Of a stretch of 64,000 nucleotides of DNA, positions 1 to 8,416 are shown piece after piece. Source of the DNA: Neobacillus mesonae. GTDB lineage: Bacteria > Bacillota > Bacilli > Paenibacillales > Paenibacillaceae. Under the pieces are notes generated by a model. That model was not told the DNA's origin and searched no databases. It saw only the letters and a list, made by a program, of their open reading frames with translations. Positions within the stretch are counted from its first letter, which is position 1. Each line of letters begins with the position of its first letter. The translations under genes were made by a program, and so were the position numbers. The stretch is taken from assembly GCA_023715865.1 (NCBI GenBank), contig JAMBOW010000001.1:496001-560000 (forward strand), given 5' to 3'.

Positions 1-2202
1 GACTTTGTATCCATGCTCTGAAGTAAATTTGATACGAATTTTATCTTTTCCTACTGTAACTTTTTCTGGCAGTTCATATATAAATGTCTCAAGCTGATTG
101 AGCTCCTCCGACTCTAGCGTCCTTTGATCAAGGTTCGTTCCGTCTGCCTCCAGTTGGAAACGGATCTTGGAATCCGATGTCTTCAGATAAGTAATTGCTA
201 GGCTTACAGGAGCATCGGAGAGCACCTTCATCGAGAAAGAGAACCAGCCGGAAGGCCAAGTATCTCTATATTTTCGATTATAGATTTTACCCAGGTTGAC
301 ATGCTCGCCTTCAAATTCATGATCCCGCTCCGGTTGCATTTCAGCAGGCTGCATAAAGTCGATTGTTCGTTCCTCAAGCATCGCTTGGTATGCTGCGCTT
401 TCCCGGTATTCCGCCTCCGTCTGTGTCCATTCTTCTGGTGTAAATACATCAAAGTAGACCGTATACCGGTGGTCATGCAGCTGATAGAATGGTCTGAGAT
501 ATACGTCACTTTCACGGTCAGTCACATGAAAGACTTGGTTGCCAAGGGGCTTGATACGTGATGCAATGTCTTCAGGTGAACCGATAAGCACTGCCGGCAG
601 CTCCCGTTCTGTATGGTTATCGGCGACATGATCATAGTCTCCAGCCAGTACCTGTGGACCATACATGAAGGCAACTCGTTTAGCATTATCAGGCATCGCT
701 TCAACTCTTACGCTCATCGGAATGTCATATTCCACAATATCGCCTTCCTGCCATTCACGATCCAAAGCTACGTAAGTAGAAGGAGTTGTCTCCTGTGCAA
801 GGACCTCACCGTTTACTTTTATACTCATCCCTTTCAGAGCCCAGTAAGGACATCTGATTTGCAAAGCGAATTGTGTTTTTTGCTCCGTGTGAATGATGAT
901 ACGGCCGGTACCTACCTCTGGGAAACGAGTTACCTGCTGTAAGACGACTCCAAGCTCTTTCCATTGTACAGAAGATGACACAAATTGATTTACGAACAGG
1001 TTATTTGCTTGATGAAAATAGATTGCACTTCCGTACAAGGAGTGGCTCTCCATACTGGAACCGACACAGCAGGTGAAGTCCTCAAATTGAGAATTAAACG
1101 ATTTTTGACCACCCATTTCAAGCGATACGAAATAACAGACTCGGCCGTCCACGGGATTCTGAGATGCAAGGATATGGTTAAACATGGCGCGCTCATAATA
1201 GTCTGCATAATGTGCAAGCGCATCCCATTTAAACATATGTCTCGTCAGCTTAAGCATGTTATAGGTGTTACAGGTCTCGCAGGTGCCTTCGCCAAGTCGA
1301 TCATTCAAATGATCCGGTTCTCCGAAATGCTCATTATAGCTGTTCCCGCCGATGACATACGAGTGATGATGGACAACGCGATCCCAGAAGAAACGGGTAA
1401 TGTCTGCATACTTTGCATCACCCGAGGCTTCAAATTGTCTAGCAGCACCGATGATTTTCGGGATTTGGGTATTCGCGTGTCTCCCAGCTAGAGTGTCATT
1501 TCCGCTTGAGATATCATTCAGCACTTCTCCGTGATAAAAGCGTTCCGCCAGCTTCAGAAACCTAGGATCTCCTGAATGTTCAGCCAGATCAGTCAATACT
1601 TCGTTCATTCCCCCAAATTCACAGTGCAGCACCTGCTGCATTTGCTCATCGGTTAATTCAGCGAATACATCCTCAAGCCACTCTCCAAGTTTTATTTCAA
1701 TATTCAATGCCAGTGTATTGTCAGTAAGTGTGTAGGCATCCCTTAAACCGGCAAACAATTTGTGCATTGTATAAAGGGGGACCCATCCGCCATTCAGATC
1801 AAACCCTTGAGAACGAATATCACCAGCTTTAATTTCCTCGAATAACTCTTTTCCCCTAGGGACACCAGATACATATCCGTTACCATGAGCATCCTGGCAT
1901 GCTTGTAGTTCTTTCACTACGTACTCGGCACGCTGTTTAAGCTCTTCATTTCCTGTAGAGGCGTACATGAGAGAACAGCCAGACAAATAGTGTCCCAGTG
2001 TATGGCCGCTAATCCCCCGTGATTCCCAGCCTTCATAGTGCGGTGCCTTTGGTGTAAGTCCTGCATATTCACGAAAACGGGATAGCAATCGATCTGCATC
2101 CAGCTTTAACAGATAAGCTGTGTTTAGATCCATCGCATGCTTAAGAGGGCCGGCTTCAACCCTGACGTGCTGTAAATCAAATGCGTTTGCTTTCAAAGTC
2201 AT
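1..2202 (-). CDS. GH127 beta-L-arabinofuranosidase (DUF1680), 3' end outside window
   Basis: Glycoside hydrolase family 127 enzyme, predicted to release beta-L-arabinofuranose from arabino-oligosaccharides in the cytoplasm (no signal peptide). The frame is open for 734 codons and runs off the left edge without a stop, so the last residues are missing. Family hallmarks are the (alpha/alpha)6-barrel segments GWESRGISGHTLGHYLS and GGMNEVL, the motif GTCETCNTYNML and the adjacent pair TCCVGSSMES. Cysteines of the last two motifs bind zinc and supply the nucleophile in characterised members. ATG at 2202 is preceded by AAGGAG. It is divergent from an AraC regulator and near a secreted arabinanase, which fits an arabinan role. 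Other GH127 substrates, such as different sugar-linked Araf, are possible. Confidence 0.88.
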   Translation of the reverse strand, partial: MTLKANAFDLQHVRVEAGPLKHAMDLNTAYLLKLDADRLLSRFREYAGLTPKAPHYEGWESRGISGHTLGHYLSGCSLMYASTGNEELKQRAEYVVKELQACQDAHGNGYVSGVPRGKELFEEIKAGDIRSQGFDLNGGWVPLYTMHKLFAGLRDAYTLTDNTLALNIEIKLGEWLEDVFAELTDEQMQQVLHCEFGGMNEVLTDLAEHSGDPRFLKLAERFYHGEVLNDISSGNDTLAGRHANTQIPKIIGAARQFEASGDAKYADITRFFWDRVVHHHSYVIGGNSYNEHFGEPDHLNDRLGEGTCETCNTYNMLKLTRHMFKWDALAHYADYYERAMFNHILASQNPVDGRVCYFVSLEMGGQKSFNSQFEDFTCCVGSSMESHSLYGSAIYFHQANNLFVNQFVSSSVQWKELGVVLQQVTRFPEVGTGRIIIHTEQKTQFALQIRCPYWALKGMSIKVNGEVLAQETTPSTYVALDREWQEGDIVEYDIPMSVRVEAMPDNAKRVAFMYGPQVLAGDYDHVADNHTERELPAVLIGSPEDIASRIKPLGNQVFHVTDRESDVYLRPFYQLHDHRYTVYFDVFTPEEWTQTEAEYRESAAYQAMLEERTIDFMQPAEMQPERDHEFEGEHVNLGKIYNRKYRDTWPSGWFSFSMKVLSDAPVSLAITYLKTSDSKIRFQLEADGTNLDQRTLESEELNQLETFIYELPEKVTVGKDKIRIKFTSEHGYKV

Positions 2203-2276
2203 TCTCTCCTTATGTCTTGCCAATAGCGAGTAGCAAGTGTATATTTTTATCAATAAATTACCACTCAGCTCTTGAT

Positions 2277-2319
2277 TTGTCGGTAGATTAAGATTGCATA
2301 AGGTGGACATTTCCGACAA
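2277..2319. promoter_or_regulatory. inverted repeat in divergent control region
   Basis: TTGTCGG at 2277-2283 is repeated in inverse as CCGACAA at 2313-2319, with centres 36 bp apart. It lies between the divergent GH127 and AraC-type genes, just before the regulator start. It could be the binding site of that regulator. This is inference from position and symmetry only. Confidence 0.3.
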
Positions 2320-2340
2320 TCATACATGGGGGAACGGTCA

Positions 2341-3237
2341 ATGGACTACATAAAGACAAATGTGAATGAGCCTGTTCATTTTTTGGCGGCAGGAGAGTTT
2401 ATTTCGGAAACGGAATGGATTCATCTTGATCGTGTGATGGGTGTGTATGAACTGATTATTGGCGTCGAGCAAACAGCTTACATTGAGGAGGATAACTGCA
2501 AATATGAGATTGGACGGGGCGATATATTACTGCTGCATCCAGGACGCAGGCATCGCGGGTACCAGAAATCTATGCCAGGCGTAAAATTCTACTGGTTTCA
2601 TTTCGAGTGTCCGCATCAGGTGGAGCTACTGACAGAATCCAGTATGGAAGAAGAGAGCAGGACTATCCATGAGCGCGGGGTGCTGGCATGGTCTGTACCG
2701 GATATTTATTTGCCGCAGTATGCTTCCGCTCCATACAGTGATCGAATACATGTTATCGTAAGTCAAATTCTTCATGTCGCCAATTCAAGCTATTATACGA
2801 AGCAAAGCCTACATTATTTAATGACCTCGCTGCTAATTGAAATATCGGAATTGACACTGCAGCGGCTGGTTGAACAAAGCTCCCGAGTCACGGAAGGGAA
2901 AGCTCATTTTATCAAAATGATGGAGTGGACGAAGCTGCATGCAGCTGAAGCCTTGACGGTACACGCTATTGCGCAGAAATTCAATTATCATCAGGACTCG
3001 GTGACAAGAATGTTTAAACAATATACCGGTAACGGACCGCTCACATTTATTCATCAAATCCGTATGGACAGAGCCAAAGGACTGCTCACCCGGACGGATA
3101 TGAGTATCAAGGAAGTAGCAGAGGAATCCGGATACCTGGATGAAAAGTATTTCATGAGACGTTTTAAGAAGCATGTCAACATGACACCGACGCAGTATCG
3201 AAATGCGTACCACCAGACTTTTATGAATAATACGTAA
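2341..3237 (+). CDS. AraC family transcriptional regulator
   Basis: One-component sugar-responsive regulator of 298 residues. The N-terminal half is a cupin-like sensor (GDILLLHPGRRHRGYQ and VKFYWFHFECP are typical). The last 100 residues hold two AraC helix-turn-helix units: LTVHAIAQKFNYHQDSVTRMFK, then MSIKEVAEESGYLDEKYFMRRFK with the usual ending MTPTQYR. An ATG at 2326 is in frame but has no ribosome binding site, whereas GGGGGA lies 8 bases before the ATG at 2341, so the later start is preferred. It is divergent from the GH127 gene and upstream of the arabinanase, and is probably their activator, responding to an arabinose-containing sugar. Confidence 0.85.
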   Translation: MDYIKTNVNEPVHFLAAGEFISETEWIHLDRVMGVYELIIGVEQTAYIEEDNCKYEIGRGDILLLHPGRRHRGYQKSMPGVKFYWFHFECPHQVELLTESSMEEESRTIHERGVLAWSVPDIYLPQYASAPYSDRIHVIVSQILHVANSSYYTKQSLHYLMTSLLIEISELTLQRLVEQSSRVTEGKAHFIKMMEWTKLHAAEALTVHAIAQKFNYHQDSVTRMFKQYTGNGPLTFIHQIRMDRAKGLLTRTDMSIKEVAEESGYLDEKYFMRRFKKHVNMTPTQYRNAYHQTFMNNT

Positions 3238-3300
3238 AAACAGAGTCAATCCATCGCTAACTGTTAAAATATGTTAATATATGAGTTGTAGGAGGGGATT

Positions 3301-3692
3301 ATTTTAAGAGAATCTAAAAAAAAGGTAATGCTGGCCGTTCTTTGTCTAGTATTCATAGTGCTTAGTATCTTAACTACCTGCTTAATACCGGAATCATTCC
3401 GATGAAGGTAAGAACCGTCAGTTTAGATGAATGGGAAGTTAAAATTTCCTACATCTACAATCGTGGTGATTACTTGGAAACACCTACGATCACTTATCAC
3501 GGAAAAGAGTCTATTGAGAATGCGAGATTTCATATTTACAGCAAAAATGACAGCGGCGGAGAGTTTCCCATTGATCCTGCTCAGCTATCGGCACCAATCA
3601 CGCTGCCGTCGAGGCATTCGGATCCAGATGATCTCGATTATATTGAGCTATTCTGGAATGATAGGTCTGAAAAATATAGTTTTGCTCCTTAA
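3301..3692 (+). pseudogene. small secreted/membrane protein gene, apparently frameshifted
   Basis: A strong AGGAGGGG (3290-3297) precedes a reading frame with no ATG, GTG or TTG at the right distance; ATT at 3301 is the nearest start-like codon. This frame encodes a basic stretch and a hydrophobic segment (MLAVLCLVFIVLSILTTC) and stops at 3405. The rest (VRTVSLDEWEVKISYIY onward, to 3692) is in another frame, which is open from 3366 and has an ATG at 3402 overlapping the first stop. The simplest reading is one membrane-anchored protein of about 125 residues split by a frameshift near 3366-3400. Two overlapping genes (ATGA junction) are the alternative. The soluble part, 96 residues from 3402, is not a family I recognise. 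Confidence 0.5.
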
Positions 3693-3713
3693 CCCTTTGG
3701 CTAGATAGATGGA

Positions 3714-3778
3714 ACTAAAGATGACTCTGTATACTCACTAACGAGTGCATTAATATACAGACCGTAATGATCTTTAGT
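3714..3778. repeat. three-tier interrupted hairpin
   Basis: Nested inverted repeats: ACTAAAGAT (3714-3722) with ATCTTTAGT (3770-3778), CTGTATA (3727-3733) with TATACAG (3754-3760), and CACT/AGTG at the tip (3735-3746). There is no T-run directly after it. It sits in the 317-base gap before the arabinanase. It may be an RNA structure or the remnant of a small palindromic element. Confidence 0.5.
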
Positions 3779-3953
3779 AGAGCTATTTAGTAAAAAGGGT
3801 TTATTTTTTGAGATCCATCCATAAGTCCATTGATTAGATCTTTTCATGATGCTATTATTTAACAAATAGTTAAATATATTTATATATTTGTAAACTATTT
3901 GATGATATCGAACTCCAATGTAGAGTCATCGTATGCAATATTATTTACCTTTT

Positions 3954-3967
3954 TGTAAGCGGTTTAT
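3954..3967 (+). promoter_or_regulatory. cre-like catabolite-control site
   Basis: TGTAAGCGGTTTAT matches the CcpA consensus TGWAANCGNTNWCA at 12 of 14 positions. It lies 43 bases before the arabinanase start. This placement suggests carbon catabolite repression of the arabinanase. Confidence 0.5.
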
Positions 3968-4009
3968 TGAATTCTTTAATCTATTTAACTGCAAAGGAGA
4001 GGAAAAGAT

Positions 4010-6394
4010 TTGCGCAATTTATTGAAAGCTAGTAAAAAAGCAGCCGTATTGACCACAACGTTGACTGTATTGTGCAGTCTGATTGGAACTGGGGCATATG
4101 CAGATAGGGCGGAGGAAACATCAAAGAAAGGAAAACCAGCAACTTCGGCTCCGGTTTTTCAGGAAGGCTCTGTACATGATCCATCCGTTATCAAAGTAGA
4201 TGATACCTACTATGTGTTCGGTTCTCATCTGGCTGCCGCGAAGACAAATGATCTGATGAACTGGAATATGGTGGCCTCAGGTGTTGCCGATGGCAATAAG
4301 CTGATCCCGAATGTGACAGAGGAGCTGAAGGAAACCCTGGAGTGGGCGGAAACGAACACCTTGTGGGCAGCAGATGTGATTCAGCTTGAAGATGGACGGT
4401 TCTATATGTACTACAATGCCTGCAGAGGAGATTCACCGAGGTCTGCACTCGGGGTAGCGGTAGCGGACAATATAGAAGGACCTTATGTAGACCAAGGTAT
4501 TTTACTGAAATCCGGCATGTGGGGAGAGCCGAGTGAGGACGGAACCATTTATGATGCGACCGTTCATCCGAATGCAGTTGACCCTGATGTGTTCTTTGAT
4601 GAGGAAGGAAAGCTGTGGATGGTCTACGGATCTTATTCAGGAGGCATTTTCATCCTGGAGCTTGACCCTGAAACCGGCAAACAGCTTCCCGGTCAAGGAT
4701 ATGGTAAGAAGCTGATGGGTGGTAATCACAGCCGCATTGAAGGGCCTTATATCTTATATAGTCCTGAAAGCGATTACTATTATATGTTCCTATCCTTCGG
4801 CGGACTTGATGCTGTTGGAGGATACAATATCCGGGTTGCACGTTCCAAAAATCCGGACGGGCCATATTTAGATGCCGAAGGCAACGATATGATTAACGTG
4901 AAGGCAAATCCTGAATTGCCTCTGTTTGATGATCGCACGATTGAGCCTTATGGTGTGAAGCTGATGGGAAATTATCAATTCACAAGAGAGCTTGGAGATC
5001 CGGGTGAAGGTAGTGGACTCGGCTATATTTCACCGGGCCATAACTCAGCGTATTATGATGAAGAAACCGGCAAACATTTGCTCATTTTCCATACCCGTTT
5101 TCCAGGACGTGGCGAGGAGCACGAAATCCGTGTACATGAAATGTACATCAACAAAGAGGGCTGGCCTGTAACAGCTCCTTACCGGTACACCGACATCGAG
5201 CAGAAAGAGGTAAAGAAAAATGAAGTCGCAGGCAGCTATAAAATTGTAAATCACGGAAAAGACATTTCTTCCGAACTTAAAACCTCCGTTATTGCTACAC
5301 TTAACAAAAACGGAAGCATCAGCGGTGAAGTTCAGGGCACTTGGTCGCTTGATAAAAACGGAGACGCTGTTCTGAATATGGGTGGTAACAGCTACACAGG
5401 TGTGTTCACTCGTGAATGGGACGAGTCGGTGCAGAAAAATGTAGTAACCTTCAGTGTGCTATCCGAGTCAGGCGTTGCGATATGGGGCAGCCAGATGGAG
5501 GATATGAAGGACAAAGAAGTGGTTGCAGCAGTGAAGAATGATCTCGATTTAGGTGATACTTCAGCCGTATATCAGAATCTTCATTTGCCAGTGGAAGGAA
5601 CAAGGGACAGCATTATTACCTGGACGACTTCTGATCATAACATCATCTCGAATTCTGGAGTTGTCACTAGACCGGCAGCAGGAGAAGATAATGCAGAGGT
5701 AAAGCTGACCGCTTCCATTCAAAAAGGAAAAGTGCGGGACACCAAAGTGTTTAACATCACCGTACTTGCTGAACTGGAAGGACCGAAACTGATTGAATAT
5801 GATTTTGAAGGAATTACAGGGCAGTCTGTAGCAGATCGCAGTGGAAATGGGTTTGACGGCGTGCTGTACGGAGGAGTGGAGACACAAACAGCAGGTAAAG
5901 AAGGGGCAGCGCTCAAGTTTAACGGGACTGATGGTTATGTAGAGGTACCTGACCTGGTAACCGATGCTGAGGACTTTACTTTTGCCTCCTGGATCTATTG
6001 GAACGGAGGAGGAGATTGGCAGCGTATCTTCGATTTCGGGAACGGTCTGGGTAAGCATATGTTCCTTACTCCGTCACAGCATCTGGGTGTCATGCAGTTC
6101 ACCATCCACAACGGAGTAGATCAGAGCTTGCTCGCTCCAAATAAGCTTCCGATCAATGAATGGACGCATGTTGCCGTAACCATGGAAGGGAACACAGGCA
6201 GGCTCTATTTGAATGGGGAAGTAGTGGCGTCGAGCAATCAGATTACTTTTAATCCGAATGAGCTTACGACTACAGACGCTTATCTTGGAAAAAGCAGGTA
6301 TGCTGCTGACCCTTATTTGAATGGAAGTCTGGACGAAGTAAAAGTATTTAACAAGGCGCTGACCGAGGAGGAAATTCGTGCCTTAGCTGAATAA
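4010..6394 (+). CDS. secreted GH43 endo-arabinanase with Ig-like and LamG domains
   Basis: Extracellular arabinan endo-1,5-alpha-L-arabinanase, 794 residues. The signal peptide ends at about AYA31. The GH43 five-bladed propeller spans roughly 50-385, with likely catalytic residues D57 (SVHDPSV), D191 (AVDPDVF) and E244 (RIEGPYI), plus the SPGHNSAYYD segment that carries the calcium-linked histidine in Abn2-type enzymes. It is followed by the small C-terminal beta domain of this subfamily (about 400-485), a degenerate bacterial Ig-like domain (about 500-590), and a LamG/concanavalin-like domain (about 595-794), probably for carbohydrate binding. The start is TTG with AAGGAGAGG 7 bases upstream. 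It probably feeds arabino-oligosaccharides to the neighbouring GH127 enzyme. No sortase or SLH anchor is seen. Confidence 0.9.
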   Translation: MRNLLKASKKAAVLTTTLTVLCSLIGTGAYADRAEETSKKGKPATSAPVFQEGSVHDPSVIKVDDTYYVFGSHLAAAKTNDLMNWNMVASGVADGNKLIPNVTEELKETLEWAETNTLWAADVIQLEDGRFYMYYNACRGDSPRSALGVAVADNIEGPYVDQGILLKSGMWGEPSEDGTIYDATVHPNAVDPDVFFDEEGKLWMVYGSYSGGIFILELDPETGKQLPGQGYGKKLMGGNHSRIEGPYILYSPESDYYYMFLSFGGLDAVGGYNIRVARSKNPDGPYLDAEGNDMINVKANPELPLFDDRTIEPYGVKLMGNYQFTRELGDPGEGSGLGYISPGHNSAYYDEETGKHLLIFHTRFPGRGEEHEIRVHEMYINKEGWPVTAPYRYTDIEQKEVKKNEVAGSYKIVNHGKDISSELKTSVIATLNKNGSISGEVQGTWSLDKNGDAVLNMGGNSYTGVFTREWDESVQKNVVTFSVLSESGVAIWGSQMEDMKDKEVVAAVKNDLDLGDTSAVYQNLHLPVEGTRDSIITWTTSDHNIISNSGVVTRPAAGEDNAEVKLTASIQKGKVRDTKVFNITVLAELEGPKLIEYDFEGITGQSVADRSGNGFDGVLYGGVETQTAGKEGAALKFNGTDGYVEVPDLVTDAEDFTFASWIYWNGGGDWQRIFDFGNGLGKHMFLTPSQHLGVMQFTIHNGVDQSLLAPNKLPINEWTHVAVTMEGNTGRLYLNGEVVASSNQITFNPNELTTTDAYLGKSRYAADPYLNGSLDEVKVFNKALTEEEIRALAE

Positions 6395-6419
6395 TCCAAG
6401 TTGTGACAAATGACATAAC

Positions 6420-6470
6420 AAAGGATGGGTCTTTCAAAGCTTTATGCCTTGAAAGCTCCATCCTTTTGCT
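6420..6470. terminator. bidirectional intrinsic terminator
   Basis: AAAGGATGG (6420-6428) pairs with CCATCCTTTT (6458-6467), with an inner CTTTCAA/TTGAAAG stem. It lies between the convergent arabinanase and DMT transporter genes. Confidence 0.8.
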
Positions 6471-6472
6471 AT

Positions 6473-7381
6473 TTATGAGCTGTACTGTGATTTTGATCTA
6501 GGTCTGTATTCCGAAATAAATGAACCAGCTAAAGTGAGGATGGCTCCAATCACCATAGCCCAAGAAATCGGTTCTTTTAAAATCAGGGCAGAAGCGATGA
6601 CCGTGATAACAGGGACTAAATATATGTACACGCTCGTCTTCACAGCTCCCAGAATGCCGACAGCACGGTTCCAGGTAACGAAACAAAGAGCTGAAGCGCC
6701 GATTCCAAGATAGAGCAGATGAGTGAGGTTCATAGGATCGGTTAACTTCACTAAGTTTAAATCTACATCAAACACAAATAATGCAGGCAGCATGAAGAGC
6801 AGGCCATAGAAGAACACTTTTCTGGTAGCTCCAATGGTATGATAGCCTCTTTGGCTGATTTTTCGCATCAGCACGGAATAGACCGCCCATATAATTGGGG
6901 CAAGAAAGGCTAGAAAATCACCGAGAGGATTTAGCTTGAGCAGGAAGCTCCCATTAAAGCCGATGATCAGGATACCGGAGAAAGCGATAATGAAGCCGAC
7001 AACAAAAGCTGTGCTCAGTCTTTCGCCTTCTAGAAAGAAATGAGCTAAGACAGCTGTAAAAAAGGGTGCGACGGATACAATGACACCCACACTTGCGGCA
7101 AGGGTCAAGGTTAGTGCGATATTTTCCAGTAGAAAATACAATGTCACTCCGCACAGCCCAGCACCTGCAAACAGCAGCTCCTCCTTTACCGAGTTCGTTT
7201 TGACGGTACGAAAGTGCAGCAGCATAAGCACGAAATAGCCGATTAGAAACCGTGAAAATAAGACCTCGATCGGACTAAAATCCGTTAGCAGCAGCTTAGT
7301 CGAAACAAAGGTTGTACCCCAAATAAAGATAGTGAGTAATGCTAGTAAATGTCCCGTTGATGTCTTTTGGTGCCTTAACAT
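6473..7381 (-). CDS. EamA (DMT superfamily) transporter
   Basis: Predicted exporter of small metabolites with about ten membrane segments in two EamA repeats (roughly residues 10-140 and 150-292) and 302 residues in all. Typical features are the opening segment LLALLTIFIWGTTFVSTK and the second-repeat ending LKEPISWAMVIGAILTLAG. Its start overlaps the end of the upstream AraC gene by 7 bases, so the two are likely translationally coupled. The regulator may therefore control this pump, as often seen for AraC-EamA pairs. The substrate cannot be read from the sequence. Confidence 0.85.
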   Translation of the reverse strand: MLRHQKTSTGHLLALLTIFIWGTTFVSTKLLLTDFSPIEVLFSRFLIGYFVLMLLHFRTVKTNSVKEELLFAGAGLCGVTLYFLLENIALTLTLAASVGVIVSVAPFFTAVLAHFFLEGERLSTAFVVGFIIAFSGILIIGFNGSFLLKLNPLGDFLAFLAPIIWAVYSVLMRKISQRGYHTIGATRKVFFYGLLFMLPALFVFDVDLNLVKLTDPMNLTHLLYLGIGASALCFVTWNRAVGILGAVKTSVYIYLVPVITVIASALILKEPISWAMVIGAILTLAGSFISEYRPRSKSQYSS

Positions 7382-8232
7382 GTTGTCTTTACCTCCGTTG
7401 TCACTCCTGCTGGAGACTGCTCCGTAAAAATTCTCATATACTGCTTCGGCGTTAGTCCAATCAGCTTTTTGAAGAAATTCGAAAAATGGCTCTGATCGCT
7501 AAAACCGGTGCGGATAGCCGCTTCTATGGGAGGAATCCCCAGCTGCAGCAGCTTTTTGGCATGTATCATTCGCTGTGTCTCCACGTAGCAGTAAGGTGAA
7601 ATTCCTTTTTGCTTAGTAAACGAACGGAGTAAATAATACTTGCTGAGACCTGTAAGCTGACATAAATCCTGCAGCGTAATTGTTTGGTGGTAGTTGTTAT
7701 CTATGTATTCACAAATCGTTCTGATTTCGGAACTGAGACCTGTTTCCTCTGAACCGACAAAGTCCTCGGTGTAATCTATTAACAGCTGCTCAATAAGGAA
7801 GAGGAGCAATTCCTCTTTTTTGAAGTCAGCATGACCTTCGGTAATCATTAAATGCAGTTCATGCAGGCCATCCGCAATCTCACTTCGGCAGAGTACGGGT
7901 TTAGTAAAGTAAGGCAGTTTGTCTCTGCCTGTAATCTCCAAAACGTATTTCTTCATGACCTCCGGCTGAATATTAAGACAGCGGTAATCCAGTGTCCGGC
8001 CATCTACTTGCTCGCACGCATGAGGATCGCCAGGGTTAAAAATGATAACATCTCCAGTGTTAATGATGTACTCTCCATTTTTACATGTCAGATATCGTTT
8101 CCCTTGTTCAATAAACCCTAATACATAATAATCATGAAAATGATTGGGGAACTTCTGCATGATACCTTCAAAACGATAAGCCTCCACCTGTAATTCCGTG
8201 TCAAAGCATACCGATCTATTTTCTTGAGCCAT
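7375..8232 (-). CDS. AraC family regulator (cupin type)
   Basis: Transcription factor of 285 residues. The N-terminal AraC-ligand cupin carries FPNHFHDYYVLGFIEQG and GDVIIFNPGDPHAC. The C-terminal double HTH carries ITLQDLCQLTGLSKYYLLRSF and PPIEAAIRTGFSDQSHFSNFFK, and ends in LTPKQYMRIF. An upstream ATG at 8268 is rejected: it lies almost on a promoter -10 box and lacks a ribosome binding site, while AAGG sits 8 bases before the ATG at 8232. It is co-transcribed with, and overlaps, the EamA transporter gene. Confidence 0.85.
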   Translation of the reverse strand: MAQENRSVCFDTELQVEAYRFEGIMQKFPNHFHDYYVLGFIEQGKRYLTCKNGEYIINTGDVIIFNPGDPHACEQVDGRTLDYRCLNIQPEVMKKYVLEITGRDKLPYFTKPVLCRSEIADGLHELHLMITEGHADFKKEELLLFLIEQLLIDYTEDFVGSEETGLSSEIRTICEYIDNNYHQTITLQDLCQLTGLSKYYLLRSFTKQKGISPYCYVETQRMIHAKKLLQLGIPPIEAAIRTGFSDQSHFSNFFKKLIGLTPKQYMRIFTEQSPAGVTTEVKTTC

Positions 8233-8273
8233 AAGCTGCACCTTCTCTCTGTACTGTTCTGCTGCCATTATAT

Positions 8274-8301
8274 TATAGGGAATTATACGAATCTTGTAAG
8301 A
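8274..8301 (-). promoter_or_regulatory. sigma-A type promoter of the AraC-EamA operon
   Basis: On the minus strand TTACAA (8301-8296) and TATAAT (8279-8274) are separated by 16 bases. Transcription would begin near 8267, supporting translation from 8232. Confidence 0.5.
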
Positions 8302-8416
8302 TGTTGCTCTTTTTTAAGATACATAAATATGAATTATGCATGTTTAGCGTTTATGTACATGGGATTTGGTTTAAATAGGAATACTGTAGAGAGATAGAAT
8401 TAAATGAGGGGTAGAG

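Noticed and set aside
5561-6058. 165-residue minus-strand open frame
   Set aside because: Opposite the LamG part of the arabinanase; no ribosome binding site or recognisable domain.
4010-6394. Possible copper or sortase anchor in the arabinanase
   Set aside because: The C-terminus ends in the LamG fold (EEEIRALAE) with no LPxTG, SLH or membrane segment.
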